From Tubulanus polymorphus (Eukaryota; Nemertea; Palaeonemertea; Tubulaniformes; Tubulanidae), in the NCBI RefSeq assembly GCF_964204645.1, contig NC_134027.1, positions 11,210,485 to 11,274,484 of the forward strand: DNA of 64,000 bases, given 5' to 3'. The position numbers were made by a program, and so were the translations under genes. Below are positions 44,426 through 55,736 of this stretch, in pieces (position 1 is the stretch's first letter; every line of letters starts with the position of its first letter). The notes beneath the pieces were generated by a model, which was given only the letters and a program-made list of their open reading frames with translations, was not told where the DNA came from and searched no databases.

Positions 44426-46540
44426 TCGATGGTCGGTCGATCCGGCGTTTGGGCCTGTTAGGTGCTGGTTATTCATACGACGACGGACTAGGTTCAGGGC
44501 GTGTATTCGAATGTACGTAACGTGGCTGTTTATCAGTCGCGATCGCGTGCGAAAATCTGTAAAGAAAATTTTTAGATCTCCGTAACGTTTTCAAAAAAAA
44601 AGTTCAACCGACAATCTCTACTTCAGTGTAAAACCGGACTCTGACGCGTGCGAATATATCAGCTATCTTACATTAAGAAGAGTTGTCTCTAATTCAGGGT
44701 TACAAATATGATTAACACAAATCACCTAATAAACAAAATTGTCGTGTTTTGTTTTGAATATTTTTGATATTGTAAATTTAGCATATTGCAATCCGAATCG
44801 AATTGTTTGTATATTGTTTTTGTTTTTATTTGGTAAAAAGTTATTCAAATTTTGGCAGCAGTTCAACGGCTTATTGCCTATTGCTTATAAATCATCATAA
44901 TAGGTCGATGACTGGGTATATTTTAATTGATTGCGATTCTATTCCAATGAGAAGTTTTTACGGGTGTGTATTTCAAACTCGGAATACAGTAAACCAAGGT
45001 TTACTGTAGATCGTTTCGGAAATTTTCATAAATTCGACTCGTTTCAAATGTTGATTATTGATAAGGTATTTTAACTGTAAACGTTAATTGGTTTTAATAA
45101 CTCGCCGATGGATATTTAGTTTTGAGTTTGTTCTAAACACGCCATACGATGTTCGATTGTTACTTTTTCATTTGCATTTAATTTCGCTCTTCATAATTTT
45201 GCACATGAGTCGCAATCGTTTTCGTTTTGCCTCCATAAAGAATGAAAAAAAAGGTATGTAAATTATCCGATACTGTACATAGAAATAGACACGATGCTAC
45301 ACGTATGTGTGTGTGTGTATATATATATGTGTATTAACGTTCTATTATTGTAAATTATTAGTTAACGCGTGTTTTCCATTGAAATACCGGTAAATGCTAA
45401 TATTGTACCATGGTTGGATAATCAATCTTGCTATGTCAGGGCTATTCACATACCCGTTATGTAATACTGAAATGTATAAAGAGAAAATAAATCTGGTGTA
45501 TATTGAATTGTAATTTGCTAGTTGTTCTTGGTGATTTTGTGTGGTCGTTTTATGTCGGATTTAGCATTCAGAGTGGTATATATTTCCTTGGTGCGACTAG
45601 ACGACTTCCATTTTGACAATTCCTTTTGTGATTTGACAGAAGTATTAGAAGTGACCAATACTGTTCTTAGTGAATTTGTGTCGAATTAAGCATTCGGAGT
45701 GGTATGTATTTCTTAGGAGCATCTTCACAACTTGTGTTTTGATATAAGTCTAGTACTAGAGACGACCAAAGCTCCCTAACTGCTAATAATGGGATATTTA
45801 TGTGAACATATTAGGCCTATAAGTTTCATTATCTTGGTATCATCGGAAAGCTTGAAACTCCTTGGGAACGGATGCATTTGTTGACCTTATTGTTACTGGT
45901 CACCTAGGTAACCAGCAATATTTTTCCCAGGGGCAAAATGAGGTACCCTTTAGCTAGTGACCTTTTTAATAGTAAACTGTATGATGTTTATGCGAATATT
46001 TGATTACAGTCCAGCACTGATTATAAGTAATCATCATTTATTTTTGGAAACTGGGTACATTTATTTCAAGATCAAATAGCGCTTCAATATTTAATTTGGT
46101 TTCTAAGAACCGAGCCGAGCACTCACGACAAGTACACGCTCGATTAGCTGCTGCTGCCACCTTCTGCCAAACATTACGATCGGAAAATCCCCACACAGTA
46201 CATAACCAACTGAACGAACATCTTTTGCCGTAGTTTAGTTTATTTACGGATGGTAACACCATTACACACATCAACTCGGTAAAATTCACTGTGTCAGTAG
46301 TACTAAAGCTCTCGAACTGATGTATGATGATGTGTATAATTTTACTGTGTAAGTGAAGAAAGTGTACTGTGCTGTGTGTGGTCGGACTCGGAGGCAAAAA
46401 TACTCGTCGTGTACATAATAAAGCCAAAGGGTAGGTAAGTAGATTATTAGAAGTTCTAACAGTTGTTTGTGTTGTGTGTATAGACTTGAGATCGTATGTG
46501 AAGTTACCTGAAACATGGAATGAAAGAATGATCTCTGAAA

Positions 46541-46970
46541 GGGTCATCCTTATTACCGAGATGATGTATTTTACCGAGATCAACCGAGATGAAATTAAAT
46601 ATAACATATCTATTTATTCCTTATCGATTTTAACACTTGAAATCACGTTATATCAGTAATAAATACCTCCTAGAGTCATATTTTACATATTTTTTTATTT
46701 AAAAAAATTTTGACTCAAAAAACGTAAACTCGGTTAGCAATAAAATTTCATTGAATTTGATTGATCGACGATCTCATCTCGGTAAAGTTAAAAGTTATTT
46801 TTCCAAAAATATCCGACAAAATATGTAAAATATGAGCCCAGCAGGCATTTATTACTGATATAATATGATTTCAATGGTTAAAATCGATATGGAATAAATA
46901 AATATGTTATATTTAATTTCATCTCGGTTCATCTCGGTAAAATACATCATCTCGGTAATAAGGATGACCG
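46541..46970 (+). mobile_element. hAT-like foldback MITE, copy 2 (inverted relative to copy 1)
   Basis: A 430-bp element with ends GGGTCATCCTTATTACCGAG and its inverse, flanked by a perfect 8-bp duplication ctctgaaa (46533-46540 and 46971-46978). It is colinear with the reverse complement of 7281-7719 over its full length, with only scattered differences. Confidence 0.85.
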
Positions 46971-47024
46971 CTCTGAAACATTGTTCCCAAAACTACTAAT
47001 TAGTTTCTGCTTCACAATAATTAT

Positions 47025-47025
47025 A

Positions 47026-47107
<82 letters not shown>
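47025..47107. repeat. (AT)n microsatellite, about 80 bases
   Basis: Continuous AT repeats with one tg interruption near 47041, about 55 bases after the hAT-like MITE. Confidence 0.97.
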
Positions 47108-47110
<3 letters not shown>

Positions 47111-47756
47111 GCGATGGGCTTAGGATCATCTTTTCTTAGCTTGGATTTTATATCCGGGTTGTTGATTATCTCGTGAGACGGCGCTAAATATGAACTGCAA
47201 ATAAATTCAAGATATCTCAGAAATACCTTGTGTTTATGTTGTTTATTTATCCGCTATAAAAGTTCCGATAAACAATTGGCCGTTAAGGTTCATTATCAGG
47301 CGGTCGCGACGCTTTACTTTATAAAAACACTGTTTTTAGCGGATAACTAAACAATATCAACTCAAGGCATATTAGCGCCATTCTCGGAAATAAAATCCAA
47401 GCGATGAAAGACGATCCAAGCCCATGGTCAAACCCGTGCAAGGAATCCGAGAATTTCTGTGTCGCGTGCATAGGAAGCAGAAACATAGTTTTGGGAACAA
47501 TGTCGGCAAACCCCTGTGACCCCTTGTTATCGACATACGCATCAGGGCTTCGAGTATCACAATGGGATACGGGCAACGATACAGCGTCGTGGCAAGCGAA
47601 GATTCAGCGATAACCCACCCGGCACTCAAGTTGCATTGCGTTTATCGCGCTTCAATTTCGCTCTGCATTTCTATTAAATTCTAATCTATTTTTCTCATTA
47701 GTAAATTTTCAGCCAAATCTGTAGGCGACCCTTGGCTGAGTGAGAAAGCGGATCTT

Positions 47757-48186
47757 AAGGCCCGGACACACTGGGCGATTTGGTCGCCCGATTTCGTCGC
47801 CCGACGAAATCGCCGGTAAAATCGCCCAGTGTGTCCAGGCAATCGCCTTCGGCGATTTAGTCGGCCGACGAAATCGCCCGAATCCAACATGTTGGATTCT
47901 GTCGCCGGCGATTTCGTCGCCGGCGACAGAATCGCCCAGTGTGTCCGGGTACGGTGATCAGTCGCCTGGAGCGCCGTATTAACCAGCCAATCACGGCTCT
48001 TTGATTTATTAAAGGTGGCGCTAGCAGCTGGTCGTTTCAAAATAAGCGGCGCTGTTCGCCGATTTCGTCGCCGACGAAATCGCCCAGTGTGTCCGGGTCT
48101 GTCGGCGATCAAATCGGTCATAAAATCGGCGGCGATTTCGTCAGCCGATTTCGTCGGCCGACGAAATCGCCCAGTGTGTCCGCGGC
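47757..48186. mobile_element. GC-rich palindromic MITE cluster
   Basis: Four occurrences of cgcccagtgtgtcc or its complement (ggacacactgggcg) punctuate this stretch. Between them are dense self-complementary phrases such as gatttcgtcgcc, gtcggccgacgaaatcgcc and tcgccggcgacagaatcgcc. The block is much richer in GC than its surroundings. The outer ends (gcccggacacactgggcg and cgcccagtgtgtccgcggc) are inverted repeats, so it may be one element with nested copies or two adjacent copies (about 47757-47952 and 48056-48186). A fragment with acacactgggcgaattt is seen near 56811. Confidence 0.65.
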
Positions 48187-48754
48187 TTTATATCTATCCG
48201 ATGACCTGTCTGATAATTTTCGTATGTGGAAGCCTAAAAATCAAGTTCTAATTTCATTGCAAATGAAATGATTTTCGCTATGAGTTACTCTGTGTTTTGT
48301 TGCGCTACCGTATCTGGTGTTGCCCATATCCCAATGTATATCCACAAACCTCAGGTACTCGCGGATGTGTATCAGCTTGGTATACAGTTCCACTACGGAT
48401 TTTGATAATGTGTGTTTTAAATGGTTCTGCAATAAATCAGAAAAATTGTTTTGTTTCTTAAAAAGACATGGCTGCCGGCTCCGGACACATCAGGAAATAT
48501 TGACAAACTTCACTTTTCAATGTAAAATTCAAACGTTATAGGCCTCTATGACACTCACTTGTGATATGACGCTGGTATATCCTAATATTACCATATATAT
48601 CGCTTGTGTGACACTTATCATATTTGTCGAATCATCATCTAGTACCCTTGTGATATAGCCTAATAGACATCGTTTGTTGACCTAGTGTTACTGTTTGAAA
48701 GCCTGTGTCACAATCAGATGTAATAATAGGATATGGGATATGATAATATGGGTT

Positions 48755-48955
48755 AATTCCTGGTCAGCCGTGGGTTTTACAGGGTTTGATCTAAGGAATA
48801 AAAGCATATCAGAAAAATTACTTTCCCCCTCAAAAATCAACTTGCCCTACAAAGGCAGTGCGAATGGTGGCACAATCGTCCATTGTATCGAGTGGGAAAA
48901 GAGCTTTGAGACATAAAATTGCATTAGCCCGGTGAACAAGTGATATTGATAACCT
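48755..48955. repeat. Dispersed repeat shared with 41745-41925
   Basis: Better-preserved member of the family described at 41745-41925, same orientation. Confidence 0.55.
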
Positions 48956-49027
48956 ACAAGTGCGAGAGTCGGCTTATATAAATAGATATTTGGTATCATG
49001 TAGGATTTTCTTTTGAACTGAACCAGC

Positions 49028-49174
49028 GGCCAGTTGCTGCAACTGGCCTACCAGACTTAAGACCAGTCTAAGACTAACTTGGTTCTATAGCTAATCTAAC
49101 AACTTAAGACCAGTCTTAAGATTTAATACCACTTTTAGACTTACCTGGTAAGTTACGACTGTGGAACTGGCCCC
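49028..49174. mobile_element. MITE with GGCCAGTTGC terminal repeats, copy 2
   Basis: Begins cggccagttgctgcaactgg and ends ctgtggaactggcccc. The interior is highly similar to 16855-17004, including the paired taagaccagtct phrases and gttctatagc. Confidence 0.6.
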
Positions 49175-49364
49175 AGATATTACGGTAAATTAATTTTATT
49201 TCAGTATTGTTATCTTTTTGATGAAGATCGACGAATTCTTCAAGTAATTCAATCAACCTTTTGATGAGCCACCAGTAGACAGTCAAACCTAGCCACTGAT
49301 TCTGTGATCATCTGAAACTAGGTTTATTATAATTGATAAATTTTGTTATTACAGAGACACGATC

Positions 49365-52300
49365 ATGGTTTCACAAGTGATAGCTAAATCAATTTCCATG
49401 GGTCGGAACGCTGCGTTACCTCAACAAGGTCGGTAAAATAGAATGAACCTTATTGCACTGTAAATTACTGGTACCTTGGAAACATTCAAGCTGGTACCAA
49501 ACAGACATTCGCTGTTGTCATTACTGCTAAAAATTAGGCTTATAGGTCGTTCAGGTACTGTTGTTTTGGAAGGCTATTTATAAATGTTTCTGTTCTATTT
49601 TTAGTATCGCGTGTGTTTTCGACCTGTCGATTACTAAATAATCCTACTAGTAATGTAGACACTTGGAAGGTTCACCAGAACAAGACTTCGTTAGTCATAT
49701 TCGACAAAGATGGAACGCTTCTATGTTACCATTCTTTATGGATACCGTGGGCACGAAGTTTAGCGAAAAGGTGTGTATATGTGAACCATTCATCTGTGCA
49801 GGGTCCTTACGACTCTTTGATTCTTAAAAAAAACTACTTCTAAATGGAAAATGTTTTCAAGGGTGCTTGAAACTCATTTAATTGGAGCACTTGAAAATTC
49901 CTTCAATTTTTAGAAATAGGCAATCGGATAGGCCTACCTGTACTTTAGAATTTGTACAGACTATGCCTAAATCGGTGCATTTGGGACCAGAATCTCTTTA
50001 TTTCCTGTAAAGCATAACAATATATAAATTTAAAAACTCGATATCCAGGAATAATTGATTTGTAATGTAGTGACCTTGAATAATTGATTTGTAATGTAGC
50101 GACCTTGTTGTAACGTCGTCCTTAATTATCGTTCCGTATTTATATAGGTTACAGGATATGACCGGCATGCGAGTCGCCGACAAAGTGTACAAGACATTAG
50201 GCATCTGCAGCGTCACGGATAAAATATCGCCGGGATTATTAACCGAGTGTTCGCCGGAGGTTATACGCAGCTCGTTGGTGAACATGCTCAACCAAGAAGG
50301 CGTTCATTATACCGCGGCGAAAAACATCGTCGACACCGAATGGCGCACGTGCAATCCGGAGAATCCGAAACAACTCCGCACGCTCGACGATTTATCGACG
50401 ATATTCTCGACGTTGCACGATTACGGCGTGAAAACGGCGGTGTGCACCGAGGACACGCGCCAGGGCACCGTAACGGCGTTGCGCACGCTCGGCATCAGCC
50501 AGTACGTCGATAAAATCGTCTGCGGCGACGACAAGACCGCGTTGCCGAAACCATCGCCGCACAACGTTCTGATGATCTGCGACGCGTTGAACGTCGCGCC
50601 CGCCGAAACGGCCATCGTCGGCGATCGCAAAGTCGACATGGCGATGGGAATCGCGGCGAATCTCGGCACGCGGATCGGCGTGTTGACCGGCGTCGGCAAC
50701 GTCGATGACTTGACGCCGTACGCGCACCACATCGTCGGCAGCGTCGAGGAGATTTTGCCGATCGTTTTGCCGGTGTTGAAGAGTGGCGACGCGGACGCCG
50801 CGCATTCACCGGCGCCAGTGATGAGGGACGTCGACGACGAGGATCGTCACCCGCTCGTGCAGAAATACGGCAAAAAGAAATGGGAACTCGTCATATTCGA
50901 TAAGGACGGTACATTGATATGTTTCCATTCGATGTGGGCGCCGTGGGCCATCGAATTCGCTCGGAGGTAAGCGCGTACTATTTCTACTTACTGTTTGTCA
51001 CCCATGCTTCTCCATGCGATGTTTGGATCTGTGATTTCATTAATAATCAGTTGATCTGCGTAGAATACAGTGAAACCTCGTTAATATGATTCTGTTAAAG
51101 ACAAAACCGGTTTATACGATGATTTCCAGCATGTCCCAGTTAAGATATTTGTTATCAATCAAGCTTTGGATAATACAAAACCAGTTTAGAATGTAACAAT
51201 GGATCTGCGTAACGTGGATCAATTTTCAGCATTGCACGCGAGCGTGTCGAGTAGATTAATGCTGATGAATGAAAGCAAACACAAGTTTACGAAAAATCGT
51301 TGTTCATTATTTCTGAATAAAAAAGTCTTTTTGAACAAATTAATGCATAATAAAAAAGGTAGATCAACTGATTATTAACAAAATTACAGATTGAGAAATG
51401 ACAGACAGTAGGGGGTCGACTTCTTGCTGTATTTTCAGGCAAATAAGTCATGGTCAGAATTTTTGCCTTGAAATAATGGATTTCATAAAGCTTTGCCACT
51501 CAAAAACCCGATGCCCTTCATCAGAGTTCGATTACATCGATTTGTCGATTTATTTGTTTTAATTGACGATGTAAGAGGCTGTTGAACAACAGCACACCAG
51601 TAAGCTGTGTGAGCGTGGTGCTGTTAGATAATGGCATAGGCATACTGTGTGATTTCCTAGTGGTTTTACTATCCGTTTGATTCATTTAGATTCGCTCATT
51701 GAATATGCTATTACGATACATTACAATACACATAAACATATATTGTGACAGCTATATAGGCAGTATAACAGCTTATCCACAGGCTGTTGTGTACAAATGT
51801 GTTACATTGTGTAGCACCTAGCTGATGAAACAAAGTAACAACCTTGCTAAGGCCAAAAAAAGATAAAGATAAGCCTGTCCGGCCAGATGCGAAAATCTTG
51901 GGCTTAGAGAGCGGGTAAAATAAAACCTACCTGTCGGGTGACTAAAAATTAGTTCTTCGTTTATGAAAATGAAATGAAAACTGTTCGGGCGAGTAGTGTC
52001 GGAAAAGGTCTTCTTGTCATTCCTTTTCATGTAATGGGGTTCGAACTTACTGGTACTAGGGGTCACAAGTTTGGCAACAAAGTTGAAGCAATACTTCGAG
52101 TTAAACATTGTTGTGTCAGATGAATTCATCAGACAAAAGTACATGAAATGTGGTGTAGTTGTGTGTGAAATTGGACACGGACACCAAAGACCTGTCTACC
52201 TTGGTCCTTGGTGTCAATCTAACAACATTATGAAGACTGTAAGAGACGTTTTTGACAATGTTATCAGTGGGAACTGATTTTGCGGTTCTGGTGTGAGTGA

Positions 52301-55300
52301 ATGCCCGCACCCCTCTTTGCAAAATTTGTTAAAACTTGGGATCTAAGCTTTTAAAAGAAAGGTTTGCTTCCAAATATTTATATTAGTAATAGAACTGCCT
52401 GCCTGTTCGATATTTCCAAAAATTCATGTTTTTTTAAATGAATGAAAATAAAAACCCGCTTGCCGGGTCATTTTTAGGGATTTCGAAAAAATGAGAAACA
52501 AGGTATCAGTTTTTTTGGGCCCTATTTGTAGTTAATAATGATTTCAAATTGCTATGGAACTGTTGTCACCTACGTTGAACGAAAATCACTGGTTCCATTC
52601 GATTCGAGTTGGGAAGCGTGTACTCTAACTTTCGGTTAAATTGATAGTCATCATATGGAAACATAACAAACATTATCGAATGATTTCAGAATGGAAAAGA
52701 TAAGCCAGCTGAAAGTCTCCGACAAGGTTTTGGACGTGCTCGGCGTCGATAAAGTTACCGAAACCATCAAACCGGGCGTATTCGCCGAAGGCACAACTGG
52801 TCAGGTGGAATCTCGCTTGGCCGATTTGTTAGTGGAACAGGGTTTATCTAGGGAAGACGCTCGATCGGTTGTAAAACAGGTAAGCTGAGATTGTTTCTGA
52901 ATGAGAACTCGGACGTGCCTCAAGCTAGTGCCTGACGGTAGGATTTCATTGATGAACCCCCTTACGAAATTGAAAATGCTTTTTAAGGAGCTCGAAACTC
53001 CTTTAATTTGATCAAAATTCACCAAAACTCGGTGAATCTGAAAATTAGAAATTTTTATCTAGTTTGTTGTTTGACAGTAGGATACCCCTGAATTGAATAG
53101 TTGGGACCTCAATTTTTTTACCCAATTTGGTAGGTACCAGATTAGAAACCAAGTTTAGGTAGCATATAGGATAAAAATTAGCTTACAAAACCACTGAATT
53201 AATCATTAACTGAGAAAGTAGTACCTATTTAGGAGGAGTCAGCTGTGTTTGGGATATGAAAGCGATGCAGACACTCCTCAAAATTTGAAATTTTCTCCTT
53301 AAAAACTCCTTAAATCCAGGAATGACTGATCTGTATGGATCCTATCGTAATAACGTTTATTACATTGGATTAACTGTCGTTACTGCTTTTGTATCCTAGG
53401 TTCAAGACATGCAACAGTCGGATAAACATCAAAAGGAGAGTTTAAAGTCAATCGGCGACACGAGCGACTTGTTCTGTCTGCTGAAGGAGAACGGCGTGAA
53501 GATCGCCGTGTGCACGGCGGACAGTCGCGACAGTTCGACGGAAACGCTGAAACGACTCGGCGCGTTGCAGTACGTCGACATGCTCGTCTGCGGCGACGAC
53601 GAGAACACGCGGCCGAAACCGCAGCCGCACAACGCGTTGAAAATCTGCAAAGAACTCGGCGTCGAGCCGGCCGACGCGATCATGGTCGGCGACACAAAAG
53701 CCGACATGGGCATGGGACGCTCGGCGAAACTGGGCGCGACGGTCGGCGTGCTCAGCGGCGTGGCGTCGACGCGTGAATTGCGCAAACACGCCGATATCGT
53801 CGTGCCGACGATCGAGGAGTTAGTGCATCTGATTTTACCCGATTTGAAAGATGACAATTCGGATGATACGGATAATAATACGACGAAGTGTGTCGAAGAC
53901 GAACAAGAGACTCCGACACCTACACCGTCGCCGCCGAGTGGATATTCGCCGACAAACAATGACGACCGAAGCAGAACCGCCGAAGCGCGGAGATTATTTT
54001 CAACATCGACGCATCCGGTTTTTTACTCGCATCAACACGGACGTTCTTATTCGACAGCAGCGGCCGCTACTCAGGTAAACAAACGCCAATACAAATATAT
54101 CATAGTCGGGGCGGGTAGTGCCGGTTGCGTGTTGGCCAATCGCTTGTCCGCCGACGAAAACAACGAAGTTCTCGTCGTCGAAGCCGGACCTGAGGATGAC
54201 GCGTGGACCATACACATGCCGGCGGCGCTTATGTATAATCTTTGCCACGACAAGTTCAACTGGTATTACCACACCGTACCTCAGCCGTTCATGAACGACC
54301 GCAGCATGTACTGGCCGCGTGGGCGGGTGTTGGGCGGCTCGTCGTGTTTGAACGCGATGGTCTACATACGCGGCCACGCGTTCGACTACGATCGCTGGGA
54401 AAAAGAGGGCGCCGCGAATTGGTCGTACGCCGATTGCTTGCCGTATTTTCGTAAATCGCAAACGCATGAACTCGGCGCCGACGAATATCGCGGCGGTGAC
54501 GGGCCGCTTCACGTGTCGCGTGGCCGTTCGAAAAATCCGTTGTTCGACGCGTTCATTGAAGCTGGGCAACAAGCCGGGTATCCGTACACCGACGATATGA
54601 ACGGCTACCAGCAGGAGGGCTTCGGTCGGATGGACATGACTATTCACCGCGGCCAGCGTTGGAGCGCGTCGATGGGCTATCTTCGCCCGGTGCTCTATCG
54701 AAAGAATTTGACGACGGAAGTAAAAGCTTTGACTAAGCGCATCCTATTTGAGGGAAATCGCGCCATAGGCATTGAATACGAAAAAAATGGCCGCACCGAA
54801 CAGGTGTACAGCGAGGAGGTCATCCTGTCCGGCGGGGCGATTAATTCACCTCAGTTGTTGATGTTGTCGGGCGTCGGAAATGCCGACGAGTTGAAAGCGT
54901 TGGACATTCCCATCGTCCAGCACTTGCCGGGCGTCGGCGAAAATTTACAAGACCACCTAGAGATTTACGTTCAACAGGAATGCAAACAGCCAATCACTTT
55001 GTATTCGGCTCAGTGGAAATTCCCGCACAACATGGTGAACATCGGGTATGAATATTTCACCCGTAAGACGGGCGACGGCGCATCGGCGCACCTCGAAGCC
55101 GGCGGCTTCGTGCGGAGTCGCGCCGGCATCGCGCACCCCGACGTCCAGTACCACTTCCTGCCGTCGACGGTGAACGACCACGGACGCGTGATGGGCGACC
55201 GCCACGCGTATCAAGTCCACGTCGGGCCGATGCGCGCGACCAGTCGAGGCAACTTGAAGCTGAAGTCGCGCGACCCCGCCGATCACCCGGTAATCGATCC

Positions 55301-55736
55301 GAAATATCTGTCGACAGACATCGACCGGTGGGAGATGCGCAATTGCGTTCGTCTGTCGCTCGAGTTGCACGAGCAGCGGGCGTTCGACGCGTACCGTGGT
55401 CGCCTGTTGAATCCGAACCCGTCGGATCTGTCGGACGCCGCAATCGACGACTACGTGCGTCGTTACGCCGACAGCGCGTATCATCCGTCGTGCACGTGCA
55501 AAATGGGCGACGAGTCTGACCCGATGGCCGTTACCGACAGCGAAACGCGTGTCCTCGGCACGCAGGGGTTGCGGGTCGTCGACGCGTCGATAATGCCGTC
55601 GGTCGTCAGCGGCAATTTGAACGGCCCGACGATTATGGTCGCCGAAAAATCGGCCGATATCATACTCGGCAAGTCGGCGTTGCCGAAATCGAAGGTCCGC
55701 GTTTACGTGCCGAAAACGCTAGAAACCCAGAGATGA
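49365..55736 (+). CDS. Tandem HAD phosphatase-HAD phosphatase-choline dehydrogenase fusion
   Basis: A 1191-aa three-domain protein. Exons: 49365-49428, 49605-49770, 50148-50966, 52690-52879, 53400-55736; they total 3576 bases, all phases match and no stops interrupt. Residues 1-40 look like a mitochondrial presequence (no acidic residues; RVFSTCRLL). HAD domain 1 spans about 52-285 and HAD domain 2 about 322-560. Both keep FDKDGT, the motif II threonine (VCTEDT, VCTADS), the KP lysine and the GDxxxD acidic motif. Residues about 641-1191 are a full GMC flavoenzyme: FAD-binding VGAGSAGCVLANRL, GGSSCLNAMVYIRG, catalytic-region YHPSCTCKMG and VSGNLNGPTIMVAEK. The C-terminus (VPKTLETQR) matches vertebrate CHDH closely. 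CHDH oxidises choline to betaine aldehyde in mitochondria; the HAD substrates are unknown. Continuity is supported by one uninterrupted exon (53400-55736) that holds both the end of HAD 2 and all of the dehydrogenase. It could still be processed into separate proteins. Confidence 0.9.
49605..50860 (+). other. HAD domain 1 of the fusion protein
   Basis: Encoded by coding exon 2 and most of exon 3. Motif I is VIFDKDGTLLCYH (nucleophile and acid/base aspartates both present), followed by a helical cap insertion of the subfamily I type. Next come VCTEDTRQGTV (motif II), LPKPSPHN (motif III lysine) and VGDRKVDMAMG (motif IV). The layout resembles phosphoglycolate-phosphatase-like HADs, notably bacterial ones with a DGT...W.PWA motif. 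Substrate cannot be inferred. It appears catalytically intact. Confidence 0.85.
49790..50110. repeat. 430-base dispersed repeat, reverse orientation, in fusion-gene intron 2
   Basis: Begins gcagggtccttacgactctt, the inverse of the right end of the copies in HELLS introns, and contains aaactcatttaattggagca and agactatgcctaaatc. Two 25-base direct repeats (ataattgatttgtaatgtag) occur at its right end. Confidence 0.45.
51064..51215. repeat. pogo/Tigger-like MITE fragment in fusion-gene intron 3
   Basis: Begins tacagtgaaacctcgttaata and contains acgatgatttcca and aaaaccagtttagaatgta; it resembles the start of Tigger-type elements. The right terminal repeat is not clear. Confidence 0.35.
52900..53345. 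repeat. 430-base dispersed repeat, reverse orientation, in fusion-gene intron 4
   Basis: Contains cttacgaaattgaaaatgct, aactcctttaatttgatcaaaa and gatatgaaagcgatgcagaca, matching the reverse complement of the HELLS and DHODH intron copies; non-coding. Confidence 0.45.
53980..55736 (+). other. Choline dehydrogenase (GMC) domain with presequence-like linker
   Basis: After an acidic, low-complexity linker (DDNSDDTDNN, then PTPTPSPPSGYSP) there is a basic, Ser/Thr-rich stretch, RRLFSTSTHPVFYSHQHGRS, followed by YSTAAAATQ (about residues 611-635). It looks like a mitochondrial presequence and lies where that of a stand-alone CHDH would be. The FAD-binding GMC fold follows directly (YIIVGAGSAG). 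The domain is about 550 residues, the same as bacterial BetA and the mature animal enzyme, and it is free of introns here. Third-codon positions are visibly GC-rich. Confidence 0.88.

Larger units (their letters stand above)
44426..49364. other. Region between RBM39 and the fusion gene
   Basis: The left 1.1 kb is probably the RBM39 3' UTR. Further right are a hAT-like MITE (46541-46970), an (AT)n tract (47025-47107), a GC-rich palindrome cluster (47757-48186), a dispersed repeat (48755-48955) and a GGCCAGTTGC MITE (49028-49174). A 189-codon minus-strand frame at 46038-46607 begins inside the MITE and is not recognised. One or more 5' UTR exons of the fusion gene may lie here, because its coding start follows a 3' splice site (ttattacag) by only 13 bases. 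Confidence 0.5.
50870..53840 (+). other. HAD domain 2 of the fusion protein
   Basis: Encoded by the end of coding exon 3, exon 4 and the start of exon 5. It has VIFDKDGTLICFHSMWAPWA, VCTADSRDSS, RPKPQPHN and VGDTKADMGMG. It is clearly a paralog of domain 1 over its whole length. The intron after ARR in this domain sits exactly where domain 1 has one after AKR (both phase 2, both directly after the PWA helix). Domain 2 has one extra intron (KQ/VQDM) that domain 1 lacks. It appears catalytically intact. Confidence 0.85.

Noticed and set aside
46038-46607. 189-codon minus-strand open frame
   Set aside because: Its start lies inside the hAT-like MITE, composition is biased, and no family or splice partner is recognised; most likely chance.
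52071-52277. 68-codon plus-strand frame in fusion-gene intron 3
   Set aside because: No domain similarity and no fit to the exon phases on either side, which join 50966 to 52690 cleanly.
53448-55484. Several long minus-strand frames opposite the CHDH exon
   Set aside because: Arg/Val/Ala-rich shadows caused by GC-rich codons on the plus strand; no family similarity.
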